From NCBI GenBank assembly GCA_004195025.1, contig SGBB01000018.1:1-46433 (forward strand): DNA of 46,433 nucleotides. The letters are read 5' to 3'. Within the stretch, counting starts at the first letter, position 1. Each line of letters starts with the position of its first letter. The position numbers and the translations under genes are program-made. Origin of the DNA: Candidatus Acidulidesulfobacter diazotrophicus (lineage in GTDB: Bacteria; SZUA-79; Acidulodesulfobacterales; Acidulodesulfobacteraceae). The notes beneath the pieces were generated by a model. The model had not been told where the DNA came from. It ran no database searches and saw nothing but the letters and a program-made list of their open reading frames with translations. Of this stretch, positions 1-8,230 are shown piece after piece.

Positions 1-2
1 CT

Positions 3-143
3 ATGAATTTTGCAGAGGTGAAACTTGAAGAAGAAAAATTCTATATTAAGACTAAAGTTAATGAATTATCCAATAAAATACTAAAAGTATTATCTATAAA
101 ACCGCTTAAAAATATAATTCCCGTTCATGAAGCCTTGCTATAA
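3..143 (+). CDS. C-terminal fragment or short ORF at the window edge
   Basis: An open frame runs from an ATG at base 3 to a TAA at 141-143 (46 codons). It begins at the window edge, so it is most likely the 3' end of a gene that starts outside, though the ATG could also be a real start. The peptide is charged and helical (contains KLEEEKFYIKTKVNEL). I do not recognise a family. Confidence 0.4.
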   Translation: MNFAEVKLEEEKFYIKTKVNELSNKILKVLSIKPLKNIIPVHEALL

Positions 144-357
144 ATAATCTTATCCTAATTAATCAATTTATTATAAGTTAAGAAAATGTAGTAGGAAGAT
201 TGCACTTTTTTAAAATATAAATATTGTATTTTAGCGGCTTTGAGCTGTATGAGGTGTCAAAGTCAGGAAAAAGAATTAAATGAATACTTATCGCCGTATG
301 ACGCGATTAGCTTTTCTTAAATTGATTTTTTAAAATTTGACCAGTATAATAATAACT

Positions 358-1365
358 ATGAATGAAATGAATAAAATTGAAGATTCTTGTGATAATCATA
401 ATAGTCATGCTTCAAATTGCCTGATTTGCGGAAACAAGCTTCAATATTTGCAATCTTCCAAAGAATTGACGTGTTTTTACTGCGGAAAAAAGGAAAAATC
501 AAATATAGTCTGCGCAAATAATGAATCGCATTATGTTTGCGATGACTGTCACAATATTTCTTCCATTAATTATATTAAAGAATATGTCATGGGCACTGCT
601 GCCGAAAATCCTTTTGAAATTGTATTTTCTATATTAGAAAATAAAGATATTCCTATGCTCGGATGTCATCATTGCTATATTTTGACAGGCGCTATTCTTG
701 CAAGTTTGAAAAATAAGAAACTCTTTAATATAAAAAATGAAGATATAGAAGAGGCTTTTTTCAGATTATCTAAACAGGCTGTCGGCGGATATTGCGGATT
801 AAGCGGAGTATGCGGAATTGTCCCTGCTTGCGGGGTAATTTATTCTATTTTAACAGGGGCGGTCTGCGGTAAAGACATAGAGCAAAAAATTACCATGGGT
901 TTAACCTCTGCCGTTTCAAATGCCGTTTATGAACTTACGGGACCTTCATGCTGCAAAGCGTATATGTTTAATGCCCTTGAAATTATTATTTCGGGTATTT
1001 ATCAAGATTTTGGAGAAGCGCTTGCCGTTAAAGATTTTGAAATCAAATGCGGTTTTGTCGAATTACATCCTCACGGATGCAGAAAAGGAAAATGTCCTTA
1101 TTACGCAGGCGTAATATTCAATGTTTACAACAATAACAATCAAGCTGTTTGCATACCTGCAGCCGCGACGGAAAACTGGAATACGTCGGTTTCCTCAGCT
1201 TCCTTAAATTTATCTGCTTCGTCTTCATCCGTTTCATCTGCCGCCATAACAAATGTCAGCGCATGTGATGCCGGCGTACAGTCTGCTGAATATAATAATA
1301 AAATGAATACAATAAAATATACTTTTGGCGAAAATAAGGTAAAAGCCGATAGCGCGCCGTGCTGA
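358..1365 (+). CDS. DUF5714 family cysteine-rich protein
   Basis: About 335 residues. The N-terminal third looks like a rubredoxin/zinc-ribbon pair (CLICGNK, CFYCGKK, CDDCHN). It is followed by the conserved Cys/Gly body: GCHHCYILTGAILASL, GGYCGLSGVCGIVPACGV and GPSCCKAYMFNAL. This pattern is that of DUF5714, a protein of anaerobes with no established reaction; the many cysteines suggest metal or Fe-S binding (inference). The tail after about residue 275 is Ser/Ala-rich and probably disordered. The frame is open from a TTG at 337, but the ATG at 358 (or 367) is a more natural start; no strong ribosome-binding site marks either. It stands alone, with no co-directional partner. Confidence 0.72.
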   Translation: MNEMNKIEDSCDNHNSHASNCLICGNKLQYLQSSKELTCFYCGKKEKSNIVCANNESHYVCDDCHNISSINYIKEYVMGTAAENPFEIVFSILENKDIPMLGCHHCYILTGAILASLKNKKLFNIKNEDIEEAFFRLSKQAVGGYCGLSGVCGIVPACGVIYSILTGAVCGKDIEQKITMGLTSAVSNAVYELTGPSCCKAYMFNALEIIISGIYQDFGEALAVKDFEIKCGFVELHPHGCRKGKCPYYAGVIFNVYNNNNQAVCIPAAATENWNTSVSSASLNLSASSSSVSSAAITNVSACDAGVQSAEYNNKMNTIKYTFGENKVKADSAPC

Positions 1366-1464
1366 AACTCTAAAGCCTGAGTTCAGGTAATTTAAAAAAT
1401 CAAAAAATAATAATTTAAGTTGAAAAATTGCTTAAAATTAAAATTGCGGAATTCAAAATTTGAT

Positions 1465-1500
1465 TAAATCTAAATCTAAATCTAAATCTAAATCTAAATA
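1465..1500. repeat. Hexanucleotide tandem repeat TAAATC x ~6
   Basis: Five perfect TAAATC units plus a TAAATA unit lie between the DUF5714 gene and the nucleotidyltransferase gene. A simple sequence repeat of this kind upstream of a gene can vary in copy number; no promoter role can be shown here. Confidence 0.85.
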
Positions 1501-1559
1501 TTTAATAATTCATTAAAATAATACCTATAAGTTTATAATATAAAATATTCACGCAGCTT

Positions 1560-1859
1560 ATGAGACTAAAACAGCAAGAATTAGATATAATTAAACAGAG
1601 CGCAATAAAATTTTTTGGAGATAGTTCTCATATATATATATTCGGGTCAAGAGTTGACGATGCAAAAAAAGGGGGAGATATAGATATTTTTATTGAAACA
1701 AATAAAAACGAAAATATTTTAGAATCTAAAATAAAATTTCTTGTTGAACTTGAAAAAAAATTAGGTGAGCAAAAAATAGATTTAATTGTTAAGAACATAA
1801 ATTCTGATAAAAATTTACCCGTATATGATATTGCTAAGCATCAAGGAGTGCGTTTATGA
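1560..1859 (+). CDS. MntA-like nucleotidyltransferase (antitoxin of a MNT/HEPN pair)
   Basis: 99 residues with the minimal nucleotidyltransferase signature: FGSRVDDAKKGGDIDIF at about residues 28-44, giving the GS and the two metal-binding Asp (DID), and a third acidic strand KIDLIVK at about 72-78. In MntA/HepT modules this protein AMPylates and neutralises the HEPN RNase. It overlaps the next gene by four bases (ATGA), so the two are translationally coupled. The partner HEPN gene is broken by a MITE, which leaves this as an antitoxin without an intact toxin. Confidence 0.85.
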   Translation: MRLKQQELDIIKQSAIKFFGDSSHIYIFGSRVDDAKKGGDIDIFIETNKNENILESKIKFLVELEKKLGEQKIDLIVKNINSDKNLPVYDIAKHQGVRL

Positions 1860-2530
1860 CCGAAAATAAATATAAAGACAATGATAAATATATTATTAAT
1901 AAATACAATATAGAGCAAATGAGATTACGCAGTGCAATTAGCGAATGCGAAAAACATATTCTAAAAATAAATCATGCTATATCCAGAATGGAAAGTTTTA
2001 TGCCTTTAACCCAAGATAAATTAAATTCATTATCGGAAGACGACAAAGAACATATAGATCAATTGATTTTTAGATATTCTAAATTACAGGAAGTAATGGG
2101 GGAAAAACTTTTTCCTTCCGTATTAATAAATCTTAACCCAACTTCACCATAATTACCGGCAACCTGTTGATATTGCTGTATTTATGGGGGCAACAAAAAT
2201 GTCTATGGGGACTACAAAATAAAAAATAAAATGTATTAATATTAATGGGTTATAATTTTAGAATAATAAAAATGGTGAAGTTGGGTTAAAGAAGATATAG
2301 AAAAAAAACCTTTCAGAGATATACTTAACAGGCTTGAAAAATTAGAAATCATTGAAAATGCAGATGTCTGGATTGAATTAAGAAAAGGCAGAAATATTTT
2401 ATCACATGAATACTCTTCAGAAAATAATGAATTATCAAATAATATAAATGAAATATTCTATAAAAATATCCCAAATATATTTTCTATTTATCATAAAATT
2501 TTTGAATATGTTAAAAAAAATATATTTTAA
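1856..2530 (+). pseudogene. HepT-like HEPN RNase gene split by a MITE insertion
   Basis: The first 93 or so codons (1856-2135) run into a mobile element that adds a stop at 2150. The gene resumes at 2289 as KEDIEKKPFRDILNRLEKL and ends at 2528-2530. Removing the 151-bp element plus one TA restores a continuous 173-residue frame (INL-KEDIE). The restored protein has an RNILSH motif, the RX4H catalytic signature of HEPN toxins. As it stands, only an N-terminal fragment of 98 residues without the RX4H motif can be made, so the toxin is presumably dead. Confidence 0.85.
2134..2288. mobile_element. MITE copy 1, 151 bp with TA target duplication
   Basis: The element spans 2136-2286 and starts ACCCAACTTCACCA and ends with its inverted copy TGGTGAAGTTGGGT. 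It is flanked by TA (2134-2135 and 2287-2288). It encodes no transposase. The TA duplication and terminal inverted repeats suggest mobilisation by an IS630/Tc1-mariner type transposase (inference). A second copy of exactly the same length lies at 36090-36240 with about three differences, so the insertion looks recent. Confidence 0.92.
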
Positions 2531-2592
2531 TATATTTTTTTATTTATAAATTTAATAATGTATTATATATACTATTTATATTAAAACAACTA

Positions 2593-2862
2593 ATGAGCGA
2601 AATAATAGAAATAGAAGTAAAAACCGGTTCAAAATTAAAAAAATTTGAAATATCGGAAAAAGCAGGCGGTAAAAAAATTAAACTTTATATTCCTGAAAGA
2701 CCTGTTGACAATAAAGCAAACGAAGCGGTAATAAAATATCTCTCCGAAATTTTAAACATTCCTAAAAAAAATATTGAAATTATTAAAGGACTAAAAGTTA
2801 AAAATAAACTTGTTCACATTTTAGGACGAGTTATAATGGCGGTCAGAATGAGGAATATGTAA
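2593..2862 (+). CDS. DUF167 (YggU-family) protein
   Basis: 89 residues matching the small DUF167 fold: KTGSKLKKFEI, then KIKLYIPERPVDNKANEAVIKYL, then LNIPKKNIEIIKGLKVKNKLVHILG. Function is unknown across the family. The last ten residues (VIMAVRMRNM) run past the usual family end, and this tail sequence is repeated about 875 bp downstream. Its stop lies one base from the stop of the convergent HEPN gene. Confidence 0.85.
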   Translation: MSEIIEIEVKTGSKLKKFEISEKAGGKKIKLYIPERPVDNKANEAVIKYLSEILNIPKKNIEIIKGLKVKNKLVHILGRVIMAVRMRNM

Positions 2863-2864
2863 AT
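2826..2864 (+). repeat. Imperfect direct repeat flanking the MNT/HEPN pair (left copy)
   Basis: ATGGCGGTCAGAATGAGGAA followed by TATGTAAAT recurs at 3703-3740 as ATGGCGGTAAGGATGAGGGG followed by GATGTAAAT. Both would encode MAVRMR(N/G)M and a stop. The two copies bracket the MNT/HEPN pair exactly. Confidence 0.6.
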
Positions 2865-3334
2865 TATCTTTTAAGACCTTTACTTTTATTTAGCCTGTTG
2901 TTTAAATCTTTAGTAAAGGCGTCTTCTGGTTTAAGAGTCTGATTTTGTTCAAGTAGATTGACCTTTTCTATTACAAATAATTTAACCTTTTCTGCGATTA
3001 ATATTGCTTCTTTTGCGTCCTCTAAAGTCGGTTCTATTATATCGTCATATCTTACGATGACGGCGTAATTTGTTAAATTACTTATATTTAATTCTTTAAG
3101 TTTATTAAAATCAACATCTATTTTATGGCAATCTGACAATACTGCTGTAATATCGTGAGTAAAATTAATTTCTTGATTATTGCAAACTAAGAATGCTTTT
3201 AAATATTTTTCAACTGATTGTTGACAATGAAAACAAATTCCTTCTAAAAAGTCATGGTTTTCAATAGACAAACTTTTTGCGATATTTAAATCTTTTTCGG
3301 CTTTTTGTATTAAAATCTGTGCATCTCTCTTCAT
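2864..3334 (-). CDS. HEPN domain protein of a second MNT/HEPN pair
   Basis: 156 residues, all helical. The HEPN core is visible: QKAEKDLNIAKSL, then FHCQQSVEKYLKAFLV at about residues 35-50, THDITAVLSDC, and VRYDDIIEPTLEDAKEAI. The RX4-6H RNase motif of HepT toxins is not present, so it may belong to the PF05168-type HEPN partners of nucleotidyltransferases rather than an active RNase. Its start overlaps the end of the nucleotidyltransferase gene upstream by four bases. The last 25 residues are basic and disordered. Confidence 0.8.
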   Translation of the reverse strand: MKRDAQILIQKAEKDLNIAKSLSIENHDFLEGICFHCQQSVEKYLKAFLVCNNQEINFTHDITAVLSDCHKIDVDFNKLKELNISNLTNYAVIVRYDDIIEPTLEDAKEAILIAEKVKLFVIEKVNLLEQNQTLKPEDAFTKDLNNRLNKSKGLKR

Positions 3335-3666
3335 AAACTTACTCCTTCTTTATTTACATAATAAGATAGAAAACCTGTTCCTATCTGCTGATGTTCATAA
3401 AGATTTTTAGATTTTATTATTATATCGGTTGATATGTCTATATTTTCTACTATTTTTTCACGGATAAATCGCAAAACGGTAATTAAATCATTTTTTATTA
3501 AATCTCTATTTGTAACCACAAAAAAATCCCAATCGCTATATTTTTTATAGTCTCCTCTTGCTCTGGAACCGAAAAGATAAATAGCTTCTACTTTATAGCC
3601 GGCCTTTTCTATTTCTTCAGTAATTATTTGTTTCGCAGTGTTTAGTATATATTCTTTATTTTCCAT
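3331..3666 (-). CDS. Minimal nucleotidyltransferase of a second MNT/HEPN pair
   Basis: 111 residues with YLFGSRARGDYKKYSDWDFFVV at about residues 30-51, the complete GSx10DxD nucleotidyltransferase motif, and a later DISTDIIIKS strand giving the third acidic residue. It is first gene of a two-gene minus-strand operon with the HEPN protein. Such pairs are toxin-antitoxin or phage-defence modules. The pair sits between two copies of an imperfect direct repeat (2826-2864 and 3703-3740). Confidence 0.85.
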   Translation of the reverse strand: MENKEYILNTAKQIITEEIEKAGYKVEAIYLFGSRARGDYKKYSDWDFFVVTNRDLIKNDLITVLRFIREKIVENIDISTDIIIKSKNLYEHQQIGTGFLSYYVNKEGVSL

Positions 3667-3702
3667 AACTATATTATAGCATATAATTTAATATAATAAA
3701 AT

Positions 3703-3740
3703 TACGGAATTATGGCGGTAAGGATGAGGGGGATGTAAAT
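3703..3740 (+). repeat. Imperfect direct repeat flanking the MNT/HEPN pair (right copy)
   Basis: Right-hand copy of the repeat described at 2826-2864. It lies in non-coding DNA just outside the nucleotidyltransferase start, consistent with a duplicated DUF167 3' end or a target duplication made when the module arrived (inference). Confidence 0.6.
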
Positions 3741-3800
3741 ATTTTAAAGAGGTTTTTCCTTATTTTATATTTAAAAATAAATACAAAATTGATAAGCGGC

Positions 3801-3950
3801 TTATCGGTTCCTGTCTCTTAATTTCTTCATCGCCATAAGAAAAATAACATCTAAAAAAATAAATACAACCGCTATTGGAAAATTACCGTAGGAAAATAAT
3901 ATTATTGCAAATATAAAAAACGGAATCGCTAAAATTATAGGAATAATCAT
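3801..3950 (-). CDS. 49-residue membrane peptide
   Basis: An ATG at 3950 opens a frame of 49 codons: two hydrophobic stretches (IIPIILAIPFFIFAIILF and FPIAVVFIFLDVIFLMAM) separated by SYGN, then a basic end KKLRDRNR. An AGGA lies about nine bases upstream of the start. It lies 40 bp downstream of the PD-(D/E)XK-like gene on the same strand, so it may be the last gene of that cluster. The hydrophobic-then-basic plan fits a two-helix inner-membrane peptide. No family recognised. Confidence 0.5.
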   Translation of the reverse strand: MIIPIILAIPFFIFAIILFSYGNFPIAVVFIFLDVIFLMAMKKLRDRNR

Positions 3951-3990
3951 TAAAATTTAGTCCTTTTTTTAAGAAAGTTTTCTTTTTAAT

Positions 3991-5010
3991 TTAAAGATTT
4001 TTAAGATATTTATCCGTTAAAGTTTTTATAGTATTTGATATTTCCGTATTATTTTCTATTAAAAATTTATCGTTGAATTCTTCCTCTATATTTGCTTTGT
4101 AAAAAATATTGTCGTTTAAATTAATATAATATAAATCGTCTGTTCCTTTGAAATTTTTTTTTATTAAATTTTTCTTGTGATCGTATATATTTTTCACCGA
4201 CACAATATACCATGCACTAAATTTTAAATCTCCGTTTGAAATAGCTAAAAAAACAGGTATAGATAACTTACTTTCAAGATTAATAAAACTTTCTATATCG
4301 TGTTTACTTATTCCAAATTCGTTATTTTTGTTCTTTCCGTAATTTTTTACATCAACAAAAACTCTAAATATGTTATCCAGCATTAAAATTAAGTCTGGCC
4401 GTTTGGCTCTATTATCCCGCAAAATATCACACATGCTGATTTTATTATTATCAATATAAAAAAACATCTTTTTTTTATTATTTAAAAAATCAATAAATTT
4501 ATATTCCGCGAATTTTCCTTTAACTAAATTTAAAACATTATAATTTTTTTTATAATTCTCCGATATAATATTGTTTATTGTTTCATAGTAAAGAAATTTA
4601 AGACTATCAATGGAATTATATATACTATCTAATATTTCATAATTATAATATTTATTATCGGTTAAATTTATTTTTACGTCATTTATAGACTGTTTAATTA
4701 AGCTAATGTCTTTTAAAATATTAGAATCCTTATTATTTACGTCTATTCCAAAGTCCGCAGATAATATTTTATTAATATCCTGATATAAATCTAATTTTTT
4801 AAAATCTATGTTTTTATCTTTAAACGCTAATTTAAGAATCTCAAACCAAAGTATAATGCTGCTGTTATTTTTACAAATTTCATCTTCAATATTTTTAATA
4901 TTATCTGTTGTTTTTTTATAATCTTCCTGCGCGGAAAAAGCATAATATTCAAGCTGTTCTATCCCATCAAAAAGGTTATAAAGTTCTCTAATTTTATCTA
5001 TATTAGTCAT
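3991..5010 (-). CDS. Putative PD-(D/E)XK nuclease-fold protein
   Basis: 339 residues, not recognised as a named family. The N-terminal half is helical and charged. The C-terminal half has the order of a PD-(D/E)XK active site: a helix with Glu (KGKFAEYKFIDFL, about residues 165-177), then RPDLILML (PD, about 205), then FRVFVDVKNYG (DVK, about 220), then a helix KHDIESFINLESKL. This layout is typical of restriction-like endonucleases, but it is read by eye only. The gene starts 21 bp downstream of an S24-type repressor gene on the same strand and precedes a small membrane peptide, a context compatible with a defence or prophage-derived cassette. Confidence 0.5.
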   Translation of the reverse strand: MTNIDKIRELYNLFDGIEQLEYYAFSAQEDYKKTTDNIKNIEDEICKNNSSIILWFEILKLAFKDKNIDFKKLDLYQDINKILSADFGIDVNNKDSNILKDISLIKQSINDVKINLTDNKYYNYEILDSIYNSIDSLKFLYYETINNIISENYKKNYNVLNLVKGKFAEYKFIDFLNNKKKMFFYIDNNKISMCDILRDNRAKRPDLILMLDNIFRVFVDVKNYGKNKNNEFGISKHDIESFINLESKLSIPVFLAISNGDLKFSAWYIVSVKNIYDHKKNLIKKNFKGTDDLYYINLNDNIFYKANIEEEFNDKFLIENNTEISNTIKTLTDKYLKNL

Positions 5011-5031
5011 TTTAACTTTTTTATTTAAGTT

Positions 5032-5726
5032 TTATATTTTTTGCCACACCCACACTACCCTGCCTATTACAAAATGATCGCTATCCGTTATTTCCTCTTT
5101 TTTAATAAAAATATTATCAAATTTCGGATTTTCGGATTTTAACGTTACGCCTTCCCTATTTTTTATGACATATTTTATCAATACGCCCTCGTAGTCAAGA
5201 TTAACGCAATAAATATAGCCTGATACTAATTCCTTATAATTTAGGTCTATGGCGACGTAAGCACCGTCTTTTATATATGGTTCCATACTAGGACCGATTA
5301 CCTTAACAATACTTAACTGCTCTCTGTAAAATTCCTTAGGTATTAAAAGGGTATTGATGGTTCTATCTCCGTTAAATCTATAAACTTTCCTGCACCTGCG
5401 AAGGAATAAACGGGGACTTTTTGATATTTAGATTCGTCTATAGATAAATCTTGTGATTGAGATTCGGAAAGGCAAGGGACGGAATTAATAGATTTACTTT
5501 TAGTTGCAGGAAAGAAATAATCTATGTCAACCTGAAGAATTTTTGCAATTTTTGCTAAATAATCAATTGCGATTTTGCTATAGCCGGATTCAAATCTTTG
5601 AATATAAATTGTTTCCATGTCTATTAATTCGGCTAATTTTGTCTGCGTATAACCCAATTCTTCACGTCTTTTCTTAATTAATAAACCTATTCCTTTAAAT
5701 ATTTTGTCGTTTTTAGTTTTAGGCAT
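5032..5726 (-). pseudogene. S24/LexA-like phage-type repressor with a one-base frameshift
   Basis: The first frame (5726 down to 5343) encodes an N-terminal XRE helix-turn-helix (residues about 10-65: LLIKKRREELGYTQTKLAEL, IDMETIYIQRFESG) and a linker ending in VPVYSFAGAGKF, where the Ala-Gly pair resembles the LexA/CI autocleavage site. The second frame supplies IVKVIGPSMEPYIKDGAYVA with the catalytic Ser, and later VLIKYV with the catalytic Lys. Joining the frames near 5355-5360 needs one extra base and gives about 231 residues, the usual length. There is no homopolymer at the break. Either the gene is inactivated or the read has a base missing. Confidence 0.82.
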
Positions 5727-5820
5727 AGCTTCTTCTAAATTGTTCTTTTATGTGAAATTAAGAAATTTTAACATATCATATTTAGCTTAGATTTTTCAAT
5801 AAATTTTTATTTTTATTTAC

Positions 5821-7332
5821 TTATTCAACCGTTATTTCTTCTGCATAAGACGGTATATAGGCATTGAAACCCAAAGGTTTAATTTTTTCTTTAAAAATTT
5901 CCATTTTATCGTCGTCGCCGTGAATAAGATATATTTTTGTTTTTGATTGGTTTTTTAATGCGCTGAGCCACTCTATAAGTTCTTTCTGGTCGGCATGCGA
6001 AGAAAAACCGTTTATAGTATAAACCGACGCATTTACGTCTATATGCTCCCCAAAAACTTTAATTGTCTTATCTCCTTCAACAATTCTTCGTCCCAATGTT
6101 CCTCTTGCCTGATATCCTATAAAAATAATAGAATTCTCTTTGCGCCATAAATTATGTTTTAAGTGATGAAGCATCCTTCCGCCGGTGAGCATACCGCTTC
6201 CGGCAATTATTATCGCGCCTTCTGAAAATTTATTTATTTCTTTAGATTCTTCTATATCTCTTGTTTCTGTGAGGTATGGTATTTCAAAAGGATTATTATT
6301 AGTAAATAACTGCAATTCGTCTTTTCTGAAATATTCAGGATTTCTAAGAAATATATCGGTTATATTTATTGCTAAAGGAGAATCAAGAAATATTTTGCAT
6401 TTCGGAAGTTCACCGCTTTTGTAAAACTCTTTTAATACATATAAGATATCTTGCGTTCTTTCCATAGCGTAGCTTGGTATCAAGACATTGCCACCGCCGT
6501 TAATTGTTTTTTGTATAATATTTAAAAGCTCAACTTTTGAATCGGCAAAACTTTTATGCATCCTGTCCCCGTAAGTAGTTTCAATATAAACGGCATCGGC
6601 TTCATCAGGGTAGGAAAAATTATTGACTATCGGTTTGTTTTTATTCCCTAGGTCTCCTGAAAATATAGCCGATTTATCGCCTATTGTAAGTTTTACGAAG
6701 CTTGAACCCAGAATATGCCCTGCATCTTGAATTTCTACGGCAATATTATGTTTTTCATCTATAACAAAAGGCGTGTTATAAGCTAATATAGGGTTAAAAT
6801 GGTCTAAACTTTCAAACACATCAATTTCATTATATAAAAGTTCCGCATTTGTATTGCTTTCATTTTTACCGCTTTCGTTTGTATTATGTGTATTATGATG
6901 GTTATTTTGGTGTGTTTCGTTTTTTATGTGAGCGGAATTAGATTTATTTGAATTTAAAATATTTTCTTCCGTTGTTTTTTTGGGATTATATCTGAGCCGT
7001 CTTTTTAAATTATGTTTGTAATCTTCAAGCATAATTTTAGCGGTATCAAGCATTATTAGCCTTGCAAGCTGAAAAGTAGGTTTTGTGCAGTAAATTTTTC
7101 CTTTAAAACCGCCTTTTATAAGCATTGGAATTCTGCCGCAATGGTCAAGATGCGCATGTGTCAGTATTAAATAATCAATCTCTTCCGGATTAAAACCTAA
7201 ATTAGAATTTTTGCTTTCTTCATCTTTGCCCTGAAAAAGTCCGCAATCTATCATTACAGAAACATCACTTTCTTTAACTATATGGCAGCTTCCCGTGACA
7301 GTTTTTGCCGCTCCAAAAGATTGTATTTTCAA
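5821..7332 (-). CDS. Beta-CASP metallo-beta-lactamase RNA hydrolase
   Basis: 503 residues. The metallo-beta-lactamase signature HAHLDH is at residues 59-64. Later motifs are DAGHILGSSFVKL, FSGDLGN, the beta-CASP core (YIETTYGDR, GGNVLIPSYAMERTQDILY, GSGMLTGGRMLHHLKHNL, GYQARGTLGRRI) and a C-terminal NGFSSHADQKELIEWL followed by YLIHGD. These define a CPSF-73/Ysh1-type nuclease, often annotated as exoribonuclease or RNA-specific MBL protein. Between about residues 115 and 165 is an inserted His/Asn/Ser-rich tract (HQNNHHNTHNTNESGKNE), absent from typical homologues. It is transcribed alone on the minus strand. Confidence 0.92.
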   Translation of the reverse strand: MKIQSFGAAKTVTGSCHIVKESDVSVMIDCGLFQGKDEESKNSNLGFNPEEIDYLILTHAHLDHCGRIPMLIKGGFKGKIYCTKPTFQLARLIMLDTAKIMLEDYKHNLKRRLRYNPKKTTEENILNSNKSNSAHIKNETHQNNHHNTHNTNESGKNESNTNAELLYNEIDVFESLDHFNPILAYNTPFVIDEKHNIAVEIQDAGHILGSSFVKLTIGDKSAIFSGDLGNKNKPIVNNFSYPDEADAVYIETTYGDRMHKSFADSKVELLNIIQKTINGGGNVLIPSYAMERTQDILYVLKEFYKSGELPKCKIFLDSPLAINITDIFLRNPEYFRKDELQLFTNNNPFEIPYLTETRDIEESKEINKFSEGAIIIAGSGMLTGGRMLHHLKHNLWRKENSIIFIGYQARGTLGRRIVEGDKTIKVFGEHIDVNASVYTINGFSSHADQKELIEWLSALKNQSKTKIYLIHGDDDKMEIFKEKIKPLGFNAYIPSYAEEITVE

Positions 7333-7807
7333 TTTTCCTCCAAATTATACTATATAGTTATATAATATGTAATACTAGTAAATAGGATAATATATAATAT
7401 TATATATCAATATAGTAATTTTAAAAAGATAATTTAATTTATACGCCGGGAGTTCTTTTTAGCAACGGATAGTATAGAAAAATACTTGAATCCTGCGATA
7501 GGATCTGTTTTAGATACTTCAATGCTAAATAACGCTGGATTCCCGCTTTCGCGGGAATGACACCCGAAGGGTGAAAGTTTAAATCGCCGCTAAGTCATTC
7601 CTGCGTACGCAGGAATCCAGAATATAAATTTCTATCGCAGGATTAAGGAAATATATCAAAATTGTATTTTAAAGGTTTTTATTATATAATACTTTACATA
7701 AAGTAAATAAATTTAAAAATGCTTAAAAATAATTATCATATTCATATAATTAAAAAATATAACTAAAATTAACCGAAAAAAATATTATTAGAGGATTTTA
7801 AATTACT
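7333..7807. other. Intergenic region with a 156-bp inverted-repeat element
   Basis: Divergent promoters of the beta-CASP and lipoprotein genes must lie here. Both ends are AT-rich without a clear -35/-10 pair. The middle is occupied by the element at 7489-7644. No additional gene is seen. Confidence 0.6.
7489..7644. repeat. Inverted-repeat element of the TGGATTCC/GGAATGAC family (copy A)
   Basis: Perfect 13-bp terminal repeats AATCCTGCGATAG (7489-7501) and CTATCGCAGGATT (7632-7644). Inside are a palindrome TTCCCGCTTTCGCGGGAA and its counterpart ATTCCTGCGTACGCAGGAAT in opposite context. Related elements occur at 31462-31685, 35084-35230, 36009-36089 and 37102-37329. It has no coding capacity. 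Confidence 0.85.
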
Positions 7808-8230
7808 ATGTACTATTCAAATAATTTAAAAAAAATAACATATTTTTTTGTTTTTTCTTTTATAATAATTACTTTTTCCGTTTTTTTATCAGGTTGTGCG
7901 GCTAAACCAAAGCCAAAACATGTATATTCTTTAAAATACTATAAATCTCATATAAAAAAGGCAAAAGCCGAAGTATTTAGCTGCAATCAAACCCTTGTTG
8001 CCGCTATCGCTCCTCATATTCCGAAAAAACCGATGCGCTGGAAAAAAAATATTGGAGATAATTTTAGGCATCTTGCCGATTTATACGGAACTCTCCTTGA
8101 ACCTGTTCAAACATATAGGAATATTATAACAGGCGGCGGATATAGTTTTAAAAATTGTATAAATGCTTTATCGGTGCTTTATCATAAAAGCAAAGGAATA
8201 TATAAAAAACAGCATCCTTCAATGTTTTAA
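7808..8230 (+). CDS. Small predicted lipoprotein of unknown function
   Basis: 140 residues. An N-terminal hydrophobic segment (about 11-30) ends in LSGC, a lipobox with Cys at about residue 30, so the mature protein would be a lipid-anchored periplasmic protein of about 110 residues. The mature part is basic, with FSCNQTL and SFKNCINAL holding two further cysteines that could pair. The family is not recognised. Its 3' end overlaps the convergent vapC gene by 12 bases. Confidence 0.7.
   Translation: MYYSNNLKKITYFFVFSFIIITFSVFLSGCAAKPKPKHVYSLKYYKSHIKKAKAEVFSCNQTLVAAIAPHIPKKPMRWKKNIGDNFRHLADLYGTLLEPVQTYRNIITGGGYSFKNCINALSVLYHKSKGIYKKQHPSMF

Noticed and set aside
3712-3738. MAVRMRGM reading as the start of ribosomal protein S16
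   Set aside because: The frame stops after eight codons and its twin at 2836 is only the tail of DUF167; no S16 sequence follows.
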